A DNA stretch of 64,000 nt from Sphingomonadales bacterium Ga0077531 (GTDB lineage: Bacteria > Pseudomonadota > Alphaproteobacteria > Sphingomonadales > Sphingomonadaceae), in contig LNED01000017.1 in assembly GCA_001464915.1 (NCBI GenBank), forward strand, positions 124,001 to 188,000, read 5' to 3'. The first letter of the stretch is position 1. Every line of letters starts with the position of its first letter. Under the pieces are notes generated by a model. The model worked only from the letters and a program-made list of their open reading frames with translations. It did not search any database and was not told where the DNA came from. This document shows positions 9,630 to 18,952 of this stretch, one piece after another. The translations under genes and the position numbers were made by a program.

Positions 9630-9678
9630 GGGACGAACTTCACCGAGATGATTGCTATCTGGCGCGGGCCTTACTCTG

Positions 9679-10434
9679 ATGGTGGATAGCGACGCAAGAC
9701 CGCTCGTGACGCAAGCAATGGGGCTGCAGGAGCGGCTGGGCGATATTGCCCGGTTCGCAGCGCGACCCACCTATGCCGCGCGGCCGATGGGGTGGGGCCA
9801 AGCGGCGGCGCCGGGACTGCTGGTGGCGCTGGGGATCGTGTTCGCGTTCGATCTGGCGCTTGGTGAGCTGATCGTGATGGCCACCAACGCGTGGGACGCA
9901 GAAGCCGGCTTTATGCCAGCGCCGCTGGAGTTTGAAGCCACGTTGGCCGAGGATCTGTTCGACTTTCTGATCCTCGCCCCGCTGCTGGAGGAACTGGTGT
10001 TTCGCGGCTGGCTGACCGGGCGGATCGCGGCGCTTCGGTTTGCGCTTTATGGCTTTGCCGCAATGGCGCTGTTCTCGGCGGCGCTGTATTTGCCGGTCGA
10101 ATATGTGACCGCTGTGTCGCTGACCGGGGTGGCGGTGGCCTTTGCCGGGCTGCTGCATTGGAGCGTCACCCGCGATACTGGCACCGAAGTGCCCGCGTGG
10201 TTCACCCACCATTTTCATTGGTTTGTGTGGGGATCATCGCTGGCGTTCGGCCTGATCCATCTGGGCAATTACGAGCCGCTGACGCACCCCCTCGGCCTGC
10301 TTGTGGTGCTGCCGCAGACGATCGGTGGATTGCTGCTCGCCTACACCCGCACCCGGCTGGGATTGGGCGCGGCGATAGCGCACCATGCGGCGTATAATGC
10401 AGTGTTCCTGGCGGCGGATTATGGGTGGTGGTGA
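9679..10434 (+). CDS. CPBP-family intramembrane metalloprotease
   Basis: The protein, about 251 aa from the ATG at 9679 (a TTG at 9652 would add nine residues), has several transmembrane segments. It carries the three CPBP/CAAX-protease motifs: [10 protein letters not shown] with the paired glutamates at about 104-105, FGLIHLGNY with a histidine, and HHAAYNAVF near the C-terminus. Substrate unknown; bacterial members act in membrane-protein processing or peptide maturation. Confidence 0.85.
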   Translation: MVDSDARPLVTQAMGLQERLGDIARFAARPTYAARPMGWGQAAAPGLLVALGIVFAFDLALGELIVMATNAWDAEAGFMPAPLEFEATLAEDLFDFLILAPLLEELVFRGWLTGRIAALRFALYGFAAMALFSAALYLPVEYVTAVSLTGVAVAFAGLLHWSVTRDTGTEVPAWFTHHFHWFVWGSSLAFGLIHLGNYEPLTHPLGLLVVLPQTIGGLLLAYTRTRLGLGAAIAHHAAYNAVFLAADYGWW

Positions 10435-10438
10435 ACGC

Positions 10439-10786
10439 TTAAATCTTCACCGCTGTACCGCTGGCGCTGACCATCAGCATCGATCCGTTGGCGCCGATGA
10501 CCTCGTAATCGAGATCGATCCCGACCACGGCGTTGCCGCCAATTGCGGCGGCTTCGGCTTGCAATTCCTCAATCGCCTGCTTGCGCGCGTCAGCCAGAAT
10601 GCGCTCATACGAGCCCGAACGTCCGCCGACGATGTCGCGGATATTGGCAAACAGATCGCGGAAGATATTCGCGCCAACGATCACTTCGCCGGTCACGATC
10701 CCGCAATATTCGTGGATCGGATGACCTTCGATGGTGGGCGTGGTGGTGACAATGATGCCGCGTGCGTCTTTCCAAGGGGATGCCAT
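10439..10786 (-). CDS. YbjQ-family protein (UPF0145)
   Basis: The 115-aa protein matches the YbjQ family in length and pattern: an N-terminal VTTTPTIEG strand, [15 protein letters not shown], the long helix with Y-E-R-I-L-A-D-A-R, and the C-terminal [13 protein letters not shown]. Family members form pentamers and their role is unknown. Its stop is five bases from the stop of the convergent protease gene. Confidence 0.88.
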   Translation of the reverse strand: MASPWKDARGIIVTTTPTIEGHPIHEYCGIVTGEVIVGANIFRDLFANIRDIVGGRSGSYERILADARKQAIEELQAEAAAIGGNAVVGIDLDYEVIGANGSMLMVSASGTAVKI

Positions 10787-10865
10787 CGGGATTCTCCTAT
10801 TGCTGTGTTAGCGATGTAACACGGACAGGTGATATTTCAATGACTGGCTTGGAACATTAGCCCCT

Positions 10866-10921
10866 CCTCCCCACCCGGCTACCAATTCCCCTTGGATATC
10901 TTTGGTGGCCGGGTGGGGAGG
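10866..10921. repeat. Long G+C-rich inverted repeat between ybjQ-like gene and gapR
   Basis: A perfect 14-bp inverted repeat, cctccccacccggc at 10866-10879 and its complement at 10908-10921, encloses a loop that itself can extend the stem (acca/tggt). It follows gapR on the minus strand and precedes the YbjQ-type gene. It has no T-tract on either side, so it may be a factor-dependent terminator, an RNA-stability stem or a REP-like copy. Confidence 0.6.
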
Positions 10922-10949
10922 CGGGGCGGGGGGTCTGCAACGCCCAGAA

Positions 10950-11195
10950 TTACGCCATGCCGAGAGCGTTCTTGTAGGTTTCCAGCAGCATGTCCTGCTC
11001 GCTGCGATCATCGGGCTTCATTTTGCGCAGGCGCACGATCTGGCGCATGATCTTGGGATCATAACCGACCGCCTTGGCCTCGGCATAAACGTCGCGGATG
11101 TCGTCGGCGATGCCCTTCTTTTCTTCCTCAAGGCGCTCAATCCGCTCGATCAGCAGGCGCAGGCGGTCGTCGGACGAATTGGCGTTGTCAGGCAT
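10950..11195 (-). CDS. gapR: GapR family nucleoid-associated DNA-binding protein (DUF2312)
   Basis: The 81-aa protein has the DUF2312/GapR pattern: a coiled N-terminal helix RLRLLIERIERLEEEKK, then DIRDVYAEAKAVGYD and KIMRQIVRLRKM. In Caulobacter GapR tracks overtwisted DNA ahead of replication and transcription. The ATG at 11195 is preceded by GGAG at good spacing; the ATG four codons upstream at 11207 is less likely. Confidence 0.92.
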   Translation of the reverse strand: MPDNANSSDDRLRLLIERIERLEEEKKGIADDIRDVYAEAKAVGYDPKIMRQIVRLRKMKPDDRSEQDMLLETYKNALGMA

Positions 11196-11274
11196 GGGGG
11201 GCTCCATCGGGAAAGAGAATCAGTTGTTCCTGCCGATAGCCAGCCCAGCCCGCCGAATGAACTGCCGGGGCAAA

Positions 11275-11586
11275 TTAATCCTGTGCGTTCTTCGCCACAC
11301 TCGCGTCCATCGCCGCGATTTGCTCAGGCGTCGCGGGGGATTGGAAGCGTTCCTTCCACTCGGCGCTCGGCATTCCGTGAATCACTTCGCGTGCCGCTTC
11401 CTTGTCGCCCGCGTAGCCCGCATCGCGGATCCAGTCAGCCAGACAATTGCGGCAGAACCCCGTCAGTCCCATCAATTCAATGTTCTGCGCATCGTGACGG
11501 TGGCGCAGGTGGCGCACCAACCGGCGGAACGCGGCGGCGGCCTGCGCATCGTCCAGATTATCGAGCGGATCGGCATTGCTATTCAT
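11275..11586 (-). CDS. DUF1244 family protein
   Basis: The 103-aa protein contains the DUF1244 core: FRRLVRHLRHR followed by NIELMGLTGFCRNCLADW with a CxxC and the IHGMPSAEWK segment. The family is small, soluble and of unknown function, common in proteobacteria. It stands alone, divergent from pyk. Confidence 0.9.
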   Translation of the reverse strand: MNSNADPLDNLDDAQAAAAFRRLVRHLRHRHDAQNIELMGLTGFCRNCLADWIRDAGYAGDKEAAREVIHGMPSAEWKERFQSPATPEQIAAMDASVAKNAQD

Positions 11587-11666
11587 CGCGGCTTTTCCTT
11601 GAGTTGCAAAACGGGTGTGCCATAGGCCAGCTTACAGAGGGCAAGCCTCAAACGGGATAGCCAAAA

Positions 11667-13139
11667 ATGTCACGACGCGATCAGTCACGGATCGACCCGC
11701 GCGGCCGCAAGGTCAAGATTCTGGCGACCATTGGCCCCGCCAGCCGCTCGCCCGAAATGCTCGAACGGCTGCTGCGTGCGGGCGCGGATGCGTTCCGGGT
11801 CAACATGAGCCACGGCGCCCACGCCGATCACGAAGCGGCGATCAACGCAATCCGCGCGCTGGAAAAGCAATTTGCCAAGCCGATTGCGATCCTCGCCGAT
11901 TTGCAAGGGCCGAAACTGCGGGTCGGCACGTTCCGCGATGGGCAAGCGGTAATCCGCCACTCGGGCCATTTCGTGCTCGACCATGACGAAACGCCCGGCG
12001 ATGAAAACCGCGTCTGTCTGCCGCACCCCGAACTTTTCGGGATCATGGAACGCGGGCAGCGATTGCTGATCAATGACGGCAAGATTCGGCTGAAAGTGCT
12101 GGAGGCCGATGGCAGCCGCATTCTGTGCAGCGCCGAAGTGGGCGGGGTGATTTCGGATCGCAAGGGCGTCAACGTCCCCGATGCCGAAGTGCCGATCCCC
12201 GCGCTGACCGAAAAAGACCGACGCGATCTGGCCTTTGCGACCGAACATGGGGCAGATTGGATCGCGCTCAGTTTCGTACAGCGGCCCGAGGATATTGCCG
12301 AAGCGCGCAAGCTGATCAACAACCGCGATGTGGCGATCTGCGCCAAGATTGAAAAGCCGCAGGCCGTCCACCGGCTCGATGAAATCATCGAACTGGCAGA
12401 CGGGATCATGGTGGCGCGCGGCGATCTGGGCGTGGAGCTTGAACCCTACGAAGTCCCGCCACTGCAAAAGCGGATCGTCAACGCCAGCCGCCGTGCGGGC
12501 AAGCCGGTGATCGTGGCGACGCAGATGCTCGAATCGATGATCGAAAGCCCCTCGCCGACCCGCGCCGAAGTCTCCGACGTGGCCAATGCGGTTTATGATG
12601 GGGCCGATGCGGTGATGCTGTCAGCCGAAAGCGCAGCGGGCGCTTGGCCCGAGGAATCGGTCGCAATGATGCACGCCATCGCCGCGCAGGTCGAACGCGA
12701 TGAAGGGTATAAGGAACGCGTCCGCTTCCTCGAAACCCCGCCCGATGCGACCACGTCGGACGCGTTGGCGCATGCCTGCATGACCATCGCCGATACCGTG
12801 CCGATCAGCGCGATCACGGTGTTCACCTCCAGCGGTTCGACCGCGCGGCGGGTGGCGCGCGAACGGCCCGGCACGCCGATGCTGGTGCTCACCCCGTCGA
12901 TCCGCACCGCGCGCCGCGTGGCGTTGCTGTGGGGCGCGCACGCGGTGGCGACCAAAGATATTGGCAGTTTCGAAGAAATGATCGGCAAGGGCCGCCGCAT
13001 GGCGCTGCGCCACGGCTTTGCCCAAGCCGGAGCCAAGCTGATCGTGCTGGCGGGCGTTCCGTTCGGCACACCGGGCAGCACCAATCTGCTGCATGTGGTG
13101 ACCGTGACCGGTGACGAGTTGGACAAGCATCACAGCTAA
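11667..13139 (+). CDS. pyk: Pyruvate kinase
   Basis: The 490-aa protein has the whole pyruvate kinase fold. Near the N-terminus ILATIGPASRS and FRVNMSHG mark the first barrel strands. The active-site segment ICAKIEKPQA carries the catalytic lysine, followed by MVARGDLGVEL, and MLESMIESPSPTRAEVSDVANAV-type sequence is present. The C-terminal domain would bind allosteric effectors. It converts phosphoenolpyruvate to pyruvate in lower glycolysis. A NotI-type octamer lies at 11701-11708 inside the gene. Confidence 0.97.
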   Translation: MSRRDQSRIDPRGRKVKILATIGPASRSPEMLERLLRAGADAFRVNMSHGAHADHEAAINAIRALEKQFAKPIAILADLQGPKLRVGTFRDGQAVIRHSGHFVLDHDETPGDENRVCLPHPELFGIMERGQRLLINDGKIRLKVLEADGSRILCSAEVGGVISDRKGVNVPDAEVPIPALTEKDRRDLAFATEHGADWIALSFVQRPEDIAEARKLINNRDVAICAKIEKPQAVHRLDEIIELADGIMVARGDLGVELEPYEVPPLQKRIVNASRRAGKPVIVATQMLESMIESPSPTRAEVSDVANAVYDGADAVMLSAESAAGAWPEESVAMMHAIAAQVERDEGYKERVRFLETPPDATTSDALAHACMTIADTVPISAITVFTSSGSTARRVARERPGTPMLVLTPSIRTARRVALLWGAHAVATKDIGSFEEMIGKGRRMALRHGFAQAGAKLIVLAGVPFGTPGSTNLLHVVTVTGDELDKHHS

Positions 13140-13203
13140 CGCAGGGTTGGACGCGCCCGATTTGGCTGATACCCTTCCGCCCGTGAAAGCGAGGGAGGAT
13201 GCG

Positions 13204-13515
13204 ATGAAGCAGGCGATAATCGGGTTGGTAGCAATCAGTCTGGCAGGATGTGCCACCACGGGCGAAGAGGCGGCACCCGATCAGGCCACTGCGCCATCCG
13301 CACCCGAGGCGATGGCCTGCAATCCCGCTCCGGCACAATATCACGTCGGCCATGATGCGACGCAGGCAATGGGCGCCGCGATCCTGAAAGACAGCGGCGC
13401 GCGCACCTTGCGCTGGGGGCCGCCGCGCTCTGTTTGGACGATGGATTTCAGGCAGGACCGGGTCAATGTCGAATACGATGATCAGATGAAAATCACGCGG
13501 ATCACCTGCGGATGA
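13204..13515 (+). CDS. Lipoprotein with I78-type peptidase inhibitor domain
   Basis: The 103-aa precursor starts MKQAIIGLVAISLAGC, a lipoprotein signal with a lipobox at LAGC (Cys17). The C-terminal half shows the I78 inhibitor pattern, with the ILKDSGARTLRW segment and RVNVEYDDQMKITRITCG end. I78 proteins inhibit serine proteases or are uncharacterised lipoproteins. The chosen ATG at 13204 removes an unrelated upstream extension. It overlaps the RidA-like gene by four bases (ATGA). Confidence 0.8.
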   Translation: MKQAIIGLVAISLAGCATTGEEAAPDQATAPSAPEAMACNPAPAQYHVGHDATQAMGAAILKDSGARTLRWGPPRSVWTMDFRQDRVNVEYDDQMKITRITCG

Positions 13516-13922
13516 GCGGCGGGGATGATGCTCGGCAGTGGGCGACGTCAGGCTCTCCGTTTGAAGCGACCTTTGGCTTTGCCCGCGCGGTGCGGACGGG
13601 CAATCGCATCGTAGTGGCTGGCACCGGCCCGGTCGAACCTGACGGCACCACAACCCCAGGTGGTGTGGCCGAACAGGCGGCGCGGTGCTGCGCGATCATC
13701 GTCGCCGCGATCGAAGAATTGGGCGGCAGCGCGGCCGATGTGGTGCGCACCCGGATGCTGTTGACCGATCCAGCAGATCAGGACGCGGTTGGCGCGGTTC
13801 ATGCGCGGTTTTTTGCTGATGCCCGGCCTGCGGCGACAATGGCCGGGGTGGCGTGGCTCTGCCGCCCTGAATGGCGGATCGAGATCGAAGCTGAGGCGGT
13901 GGTCGGCGCGCCTCAGGCTTAA
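13512..13922 (+). CDS. RidA/YjgF-family protein
   Basis: The 136-aa protein has the RidA fold: an N-terminal GNRIVVAGTGPV strand, then AARCCAIIVAAIEELGGSAADVVRTRMLLTD, and a C-terminal ATMAGVAWL. Family members deaminate reactive enamine/imine intermediates or have regulatory roles. The residue usually needed for deaminase activity (an arginine near the RPA/TMAGV turn) appears as RPAATMAGV. The start overlaps the upstream stop (ATGA), so the pair is coupled. Confidence 0.85.
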   Translation: MSGGDDARQWATSGSPFEATFGFARAVRTGNRIVVAGTGPVEPDGTTTPGGVAEQAARCCAIIVAAIEELGGSAADVVRTRMLLTDPADQDAVGAVHARFFADARPAATMAGVAWLCRPEWRIEIEAEAVVGAPQA

Positions 13923-14335
13923 GCTGTCGCCAGCGGCGATCCCGGCCGGGCACCCATTGTCGCTGTGGCGGCCAGCCGCTTTTCCACCAGCGCGATCAGC
14001 GCGTCGAGGTCAGGCAATGCGTCAAGCTCGTCCGCGCTCACCAGCACTTCGGGGCGCGTGCGACCTTCGGCCACCAGAATCGCTGGCAGCGCGATGTTAA
14101 GCTCGGGAAAGGCCTGAACGATCTCATCCTTGTGGATGTACACCTTATCATGCGGCAGGTTGTCTAGAAGCTCCCGCCAGGACCGATACATCGAGAACCA
14201 GCCATGTGTTAGGGCGCACAGCGAACATGGGTAAGTCGATGGCTTCACCGCCTTCCACACAGAATCGCGCATCGCAACAAGTAGGCCGCTATTGGCATTA
14301 TAGACGAGAATCAGGCGGGTTTGGGCGTTCCTCAT
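13919..14335 (-). CDS. Conserved protein of unknown function with CxxC
   Basis: From the ATG at 14335 the protein has 138 aa. It shows LILVYNANSGLLVAMRDSVWK, then STYPCSLCALTHG with a CxxC, and a middle part with HKDE and FPELNIALPAILV. This pattern recurs in alphaproteobacteria but I know no function for it. The stop overlaps the convergent RidA-like gene by four bases. Confidence 0.65.
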   Translation of the reverse strand: MRNAQTRLILVYNANSGLLVAMRDSVWKAVKPSTYPCSLCALTHGWFSMYRSWRELLDNLPHDKVYIHKDEIVQAFPELNIALPAILVAEGRTRPEVLVSADELDALPDLDALIALVEKRLAATATMGARPGSPLATA

Positions 14336-14460
14336 GCTGCCTATTCGTAAGCGACCCGGCAAATGGTTGCATCAAACAACGCCAGCCTAACAAAAAACCG
14401 TAAGGCTTGCGCGCGCGCCAGCCTTTTCTAACCCCTCCAACCCGGTTAGAGGCCTTGGCT

Positions 14461-15606
14461 ATGCACGGACAATTTCAACTCACCGAAGATCAGCTCGCCA
14501 TCCGCGAGGTGGCGCAGCGATTCACCGCCGATCAGATCACGCCGCACGCGGGCGAGTGGGATGAAAAACACATCTTCCCGCGCGACACGATCCAACGCAG
14601 CGCCGAGCTTGGCTTTGGCGCGATCTATGTCTCCGAACAATCGGGTGGGATCGGGCTGGGCCGGCTGGAAGCGGCGCTGATCATGGAGGCGATGGCCTAT
14701 GGCTGCCCTTCGACCAGCGCCTTCATCTCGATCCACAATATGGCCGCGTGGATGATCGACCGTTTTGGTGGGGATGCGGTGAAGGCAAAATACCTTCCCG
14801 ACCTGATCACGATGGAGCACATCGCCAGCTATTGCCTGACCGAACCTTCCAGCGGGTCGGACGCCAGTGCGCTACGCACCAGCGCGCGGCGGGATGGCGA
14901 TCATTACATCCTCAACGGCACAAAGCAGTTTATTTCGGGCGCGGGCGCGAACGAGATTTACGTGGTGATGGTGCGCACGGGTGAGGATGGGCCGAAAGGC
15001 ATTTCCTGCGTCGTGATCGAAAAGGATATGCCCGGGGTCAGCTTCGGCGCCAACGAGCGCAAGCTCGGCTGGCATTCGCAGCCGACCGCGCAGCTGATCC
15101 TTGAGGATGTGCGCGTCCCGGTTGAAAACCTCGTCGGCGGTGAAGGCGAAGGCTTCCGCATCGCAATGATGGGGCTTGATGGCGGGCGGCTGAATATCGG
15201 CGCTTGTTCCTTGGGCGGGGCGCAGCGGTGCCTCGACGAAGCGATCAAATACACCAAGGAACGCACGCAGTTCGGCCAGCCCGTTGCGGAATTCCAGAAC
15301 ACGCAGTTTATGCTCGCCGACATGGCGACCGATTTGGAGGCCGCGCGCGCGCTGCTCTATCTTGCAGCGGCGAAGGTCACCGACAACGCGCCGGATAAGA
15401 CACGTTTCTCCGCGATGGCCAAACGCCTCGCCACCGACAATGGCAGCGCCGTGGTCGACCGTGCGCTGCAATTGTTCGGCGGCTATGGCTACCTGCAGGA
15501 CTACCCGATCGAACGGTTCTGGCGCGACCTGCGCGTCCATTCGATCCTTGAAGGCACCAATCAGATCATGCGCATGGTCGTGGGCCGGGATCTGCTGCGC
15601 CAGTGA
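14461..15606 (+). CDS. Acyl-CoA dehydrogenase, probable isobutyryl-CoA dehydrogenase
   Basis: The 381-aa protein has the acyl-CoA dehydrogenase domains in order: N-terminal helices, then IASYCLTEPSSGSDASALRT (FAD-binding signature) near residue 125, and the C-terminal QLFGGYGYLQDYPIERFWRDLRVHSI with the catalytic region. The next genes (3-hydroxyisobutyryl-CoA hydrolase, enoyl-CoA hydratase, mmsB) make valine breakdown the likely role, with isobutyryl-CoA oxidised to methacrylyl-CoA. The start at 14461 gives the usual MHGQFQLTEDQ; the frame opens further upstream without a matching N-terminus. Confidence 0.9.
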   Translation: MHGQFQLTEDQLAIREVAQRFTADQITPHAGEWDEKHIFPRDTIQRSAELGFGAIYVSEQSGGIGLGRLEAALIMEAMAYGCPSTSAFISIHNMAAWMIDRFGGDAVKAKYLPDLITMEHIASYCLTEPSSGSDASALRTSARRDGDHYILNGTKQFISGAGANEIYVVMVRTGEDGPKGISCVVIEKDMPGVSFGANERKLGWHSQPTAQLILEDVRVPVENLVGGEGEGFRIAMMGLDGGRLNIGACSLGGAQRCLDEAIKYTKERTQFGQPVAEFQNTQFMLADMATDLEAARALLYLAAAKVTDNAPDKTRFSAMAKRLATDNGSAVVDRALQLFGGYGYLQDYPIERFWRDLRVHSILEGTNQIMRMVVGRDLLRQ

Positions 15607-16013
15607 TGGGCGTGTCGCTTGCCCTGACGACGCTGGTGGTGCCCGATTACGATGCGGGGATCGCGTTTTGTGTCGGCGCGCTCGGCTTCGATTTGATTGA
15701 AGACACCGATATGGGCGCGGGCAAGCGCTGGGTGGTGGTTGGCGGCATAGACGGCGCCAAGGAAGGGGGGCGCTTGCTGCTGGCCAAGGCCGCTAATGAC
15801 GCGCAAAATGCGGCGATCGGCAACCAGACCGGCGGACGGGTCGGCTTTTTTGCCCACACCGATGATTTTGCAGCCACCCAGGCACGCCTTATCGATGCAG
15901 GGGTGCAGTTTCACGAGCAACCGCGCCATGAACCTTATGGCACCGTTGCGGTCTTCAGCGATCCGTTTGGCAATCGCTGGGATCTGATCGAACCGAAAGT
16001 TATGTCGCAATGA
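15606..16013 (+). CDS. VOC-superfamily (glyoxalase/bleomycin-resistance-like) protein
   Basis: The 135-aa protein has the paired beta-alpha-beta-beta-beta modules of the VOC fold: ALTTLVVPDYDAGIAFC at the start and GTVAVFSDPFGNRWDLIEP at the end. The substrate is unknown. Its ATG overlaps the stop of the acyl-CoA dehydrogenase by one base (TGATG), and its stop overlaps the next start (ATGA), so it is read within the valine-degradation operon. Confidence 0.88.
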   Translation: MGVSLALTTLVVPDYDAGIAFCVGALGFDLIEDTDMGAGKRWVVVGGIDGAKEGGRLLLAKAANDAQNAAIGNQTGGRVGFFAHTDDFAATQARLIDAGVQFHEQPRHEPYGTVAVFSDPFGNRWDLIEPKVMSQ

Positions 16014-17065
16014 CCGATGACGTCCTGATCTCAACCAATGGCCCGATTGGTCATATCAGCCTTAACCGGCCCAAGGCGCTCCACGCGCTGACGCTGGAGA
16101 TGTGCCATGCGATGAGCGCAGCATTGTCGGCATGGGCAGGCGACGACGCGATTAAGGCCGTGATCCTTGATCATGACGAAGGACGGGGCTTCTGTGCGGG
16201 GGGTGACATTGCCTTCCTGCGCGATTCGGCGCTGAACGATGGCGGCGTGTCGGGGCGCAAGTTCTTCCACGATGAATATCAACTCAACCACCAAATGTTC
16301 ACTTACCCCAAGCCGATTGTCGCCTTCATGGACGGCATCACGATGGGCGGCGGCGTGGGCATTTCCCAGCCTGCCAAGTTCCGCGTGGCGACTGAGAACA
16401 CCCGCTTTGCCATGCCCGAGACCGGGATCGGCCTGTTCCCGGATGTAGGCGGAGGCTGGTATCTGGCGCGGCTGGGCGGCAGACTTGGGCAGTTCCTTGC
16501 GCTCACCGGCGCTCGGCTGGATGGAGCCGAGTGCTTGTGGACGGGCTTAGCCACGCACTACGTGCCGCACGAGATGCTCGAAGACTTGAAGGCGCGGATC
16601 CACGATCACCCGGATCGCATTGCGGGCATCCTCAGCGAGCCCGTTGGCACCCCGCCCAAAGCGCGGATCGAAGCCAACGCCGACAAGATCGCCAAGCATT
16701 TCGCTTCGGATAGCTACGAAGACATCCTCGCCAGCCTCGAAGCCGCCGCCGACGCATGCGACGACTGGGCGATGAAAGAACGCGACACGCTCGGCACCAA
16801 AAGCCCGCAAACCTGCAAGGTCGCGCTCCGGCAGCTGGCGGAAAGCGCAGGCCTGACCGACTTTGCCGACAATATGCGCATGGAATACCGCATCGCCAGC
16901 CGCGTTCTGACCCGCCCCGACTTTGCCGAAGGCGTGCGCGCGGTGATCACCGACAAGACCAATGATCCCAAGTGGAACCCGGCAACGCCCGAGGAAGTGA
17001 GCGAGGAATTGCTCGACGCGATCTTTGCCCCGCTGCCCGCCGATGAAGAATGGAAGCCGCTATGA
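16010..17065 (+). CDS. 3-hydroxyisobutyryl-CoA hydrolase (crotonase-fold)
   Basis: The 351-aa protein is of the longer, two-part crotonase type typical of 3-hydroxyisobutyryl-CoA hydrolase. The CoA-binding half carries [12 protein letters not shown] and [17 protein letters not shown] with oxyanion-hole glycines. [14 protein letters not shown]-type sequence ([18 protein letters not shown]) follows, and the C-terminal extension ends in [12 protein letters not shown]. It releases 3-hydroxyisobutyrate in valine degradation. It overlaps neighbours on both sides by four bases. Confidence 0.9.
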   Translation: MTDDVLISTNGPIGHISLNRPKALHALTLEMCHAMSAALSAWAGDDAIKAVILDHDEGRGFCAGGDIAFLRDSALNDGGVSGRKFFHDEYQLNHQMFTYPKPIVAFMDGITMGGGVGISQPAKFRVATENTRFAMPETGIGLFPDVGGGWYLARLGGRLGQFLALTGARLDGAECLWTGLATHYVPHEMLEDLKARIHDHPDRIAGILSEPVGTPPKARIEANADKIAKHFASDSYEDILASLEAAADACDDWAMKERDTLGTKSPQTCKVALRQLAESAGLTDFADNMRMEYRIASRVLTRPDFAEGVRAVITDKTNDPKWNPATPEEVSEELLDAIFAPLPADEEWKPL

Positions 17066-17871
17066 TTGAAGAATCTGGGACCTACGAAACCATCACCGCC
17101 GAAGCTGACGCGCACGGCACCAAGGGTGTCACGCTGCTGACGATCAACCGCCCGCAGGCGCTGAACGCGCTCAATTCCAAGGTGCTCGAAGAACTGATCC
17201 ACGCCTTCGCCGCCTATCAGGCTGACGCATCGCAGTTGTGCGCGATCCTCACCGGCAGCGGCGACAAGGCTTTTGCCGCCGGTGCCGACATCAAGGAAAT
17301 GAGCGACAAGGCGGCCGCCGACTTCTTCCTCGACGATTTCTTCAGCCCGTGGACAGCAGAAATCGTCAAGAAGACCCGCAAGCCGTGGATCGCAGCCGTG
17401 AACGGCTTTGCGCTGGGCGGCGGGTGCGAACTTGCGATGATGGCGGATTTCATCATTGCATCCGACAAGGCGAAGTTTGGTCAGCCCGAAATCAAGCTCG
17501 GCGTCGCCCCCGGCATGGGCGGCAGCCAGCGGCTGACCCGCGCGATCGGCAAGTCGAAGTCGATGGAAATGTGCCTAACCGGCCGGATGATGGCGGCCGA
17601 GGAGGCCGAGCGCAGCAACCTTGTGGCTCGCGTGGTTCCGCATGAAGACCTGATCGCCGAGACGCTCAAGACCGCTGCAATCATCGCCGGGATGCCGCCA
17701 ATGGCTGTAATCGCCAACAAGGAAATGGTGAACTCGGCCTTCGAAATGACGCTCGATCAGGGCCTGATTGTCGAACGCCGGATATTCCAGATCCTCACCG
17801 CGAGCGAGGACAAGGCGGAAGGCATGGCTGCCTTCATCGAGAAGCGCGAAGGGCAGTGGAAGGGGCGGTGA
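17062..17871 (+). CDS. Enoyl-CoA hydratase
   Basis: The 269-aa protein has the crotonase core: [13 protein letters not shown], then [21 protein letters not shown], and [18 protein letters not shown] containing the second catalytic glutamate region. It would hydrate methacrylyl-CoA in the valine pathway, though broad enoyl-CoA substrates are possible. The ATG at 17062 overlaps the previous stop (ATGA). Confidence 0.92.
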   Translation: MIEESGTYETITAEADAHGTKGVTLLTINRPQALNALNSKVLEELIHAFAAYQADASQLCAILTGSGDKAFAAGADIKEMSDKAAADFFLDDFFSPWTAEIVKKTRKPWIAAVNGFALGGGCELAMMADFIIASDKAKFGQPEIKLGVAPGMGGSQRLTRAIGKSKSMEMCLTGRMMAAEEAERSNLVARVVPHEDLIAETLKTAAIIAGMPPMAVIANKEMVNSAFEMTLDQGLIVERRIFQILTASEDKAEGMAAFIEKREGQWKGR

Positions 17872-18056
17872 TCTCCGCAATTTGGGCAGTCATCGGGCTG
17901 GCTGCTTTGATCTACGTGCTCAGGTCTTGGCTTCGATGGGCCAAGATCACTCGCGAAATCCCTGAGCGACTGGCACTTGGGCAACGGATGGCTATCCACG
18001 GGGCTTTCGGGATGTCCGCCTTAGGTACAATCGGCTTGATGACGATCGGCTTTTAA
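17868..18056 (+). CDS. Small two-segment membrane protein, GTG start
   Basis: The 62-aa product from GTG at 17868 overlaps the preceding stop (GTGA) and holds two hydrophobic stretches, [18 protein letters not shown] and [16 protein letters not shown], split by a basic stretch. It is not recognised. Its position between the hydratase and mmsB suggests cotranscription. Confidence 0.5.
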   Translation: MISAIWAVIGLAALIYVLRSWLRWAKITREIPERLALGQRMAIHGAFGMSALGTIGLMTIGF

Positions 18057-18085
18057 GCTGACGCAGAAATAGGGAGAGGGACGCA

Positions 18086-18952
18086 ATGAAGATCGCATTC
18101 ATCGGCCTCGGCAACATGGGCGGCGGGATGGCGGCCAATCTGGTCAAGGCGGGGCACGAAGTCCGCGCCTTTGACCTCAGCGAACCCGCGCTCGCCGCCG
18201 CGCGCGATGCGGGGTGCGCCACCTTCGCCACCGCCAAGGAAGCTTGCGCTGGAGCCGAAGCGATCGTTTCGATGCTGCCCAACGGCGCGATCGTCAAACA
18301 GGTCTATTGGGACGACGTGATCGGCCATGCTCCTGAAGGCGCGATCCTGCTCGATTGTTCGACCATCGACGTCGCCACCGCGCGTGAGGTGATTTCGGTC
18401 ACCGAACAGCACGGCTACGACATGGTCGATGCGCCGGTGTCGGGCGGGATTGCCGCCGCGAATGGCGGGACACTGACCTTCATGGTCGGCGGAACAACAG
18501 AAGCCTTCGCCCGCGCCCAGCCGATCCTTGCCGCGATGGGCAAGGCGGTGATCCATGCAGGCGATGCGGGCAACGGGCAGGCCGCTAAGATCTGCAACAA
18601 CATGCTGCTGGCGATCCACATGATCGGCACCTGTGAGGCCTTCGCCATGGCCGAAAAGCTGGGGCTGGACGCGCAGACATTCTACGACATTTCCAGCGTC
18701 TCCAGCGGTCAAAACTGGTCGATGACGTCCTATTGCCCCGTCCCCGGCGTTGGCCCGGTGACCCCTGCCGACAACGACTACCAAGGCGGGTTTGCTGCCG
18801 GATTGATGCTGAAAGACCTAAAGCTCGCGATGGAAGCGGCGCAAGCCGCAGGCGCTAAGGTCGAATTGGGCGACCATGCCCGGGCAATCTACGAAGCCTT
18901 TGCCAAGGATAATGCGGGCACGGATTTTTCCGGGATCATTCGCACGCTTTAG
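18086..18952 (+). CDS. mmsB: 3-hydroxyisobutyrate dehydrogenase
   Basis: The 288-aa protein begins with the NAD-binding GLGNMGGGMAANL turn, followed by VDAPVSGGIAAANGGTL (substrate-binding signature) and AGDAGNGQAAKICNNM with catalytic K168. It oxidises 3-hydroxyisobutyrate to methylmalonate semialdehyde in valine degradation. The RBS is aggGAGAGG seven bases before the ATG. The 3' end overlaps the convergent downstream gene by 17 bp. Confidence 0.94.
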   Translation: MKIAFIGLGNMGGGMAANLVKAGHEVRAFDLSEPALAAARDAGCATFATAKEACAGAEAIVSMLPNGAIVKQVYWDDVIGHAPEGAILLDCSTIDVATAREVISVTEQHGYDMVDAPVSGGIAAANGGTLTFMVGGTTEAFARAQPILAAMGKAVIHAGDAGNGQAAKICNNMLLAIHMIGTCEAFAMAEKLGLDAQTFYDISSVSSGQNWSMTSYCPVPGVGPVTPADNDYQGGFAAGLMLKDLKLAMEAAQAAGAKVELGDHARAIYEAFAKDNAGTDFSGIIRTL

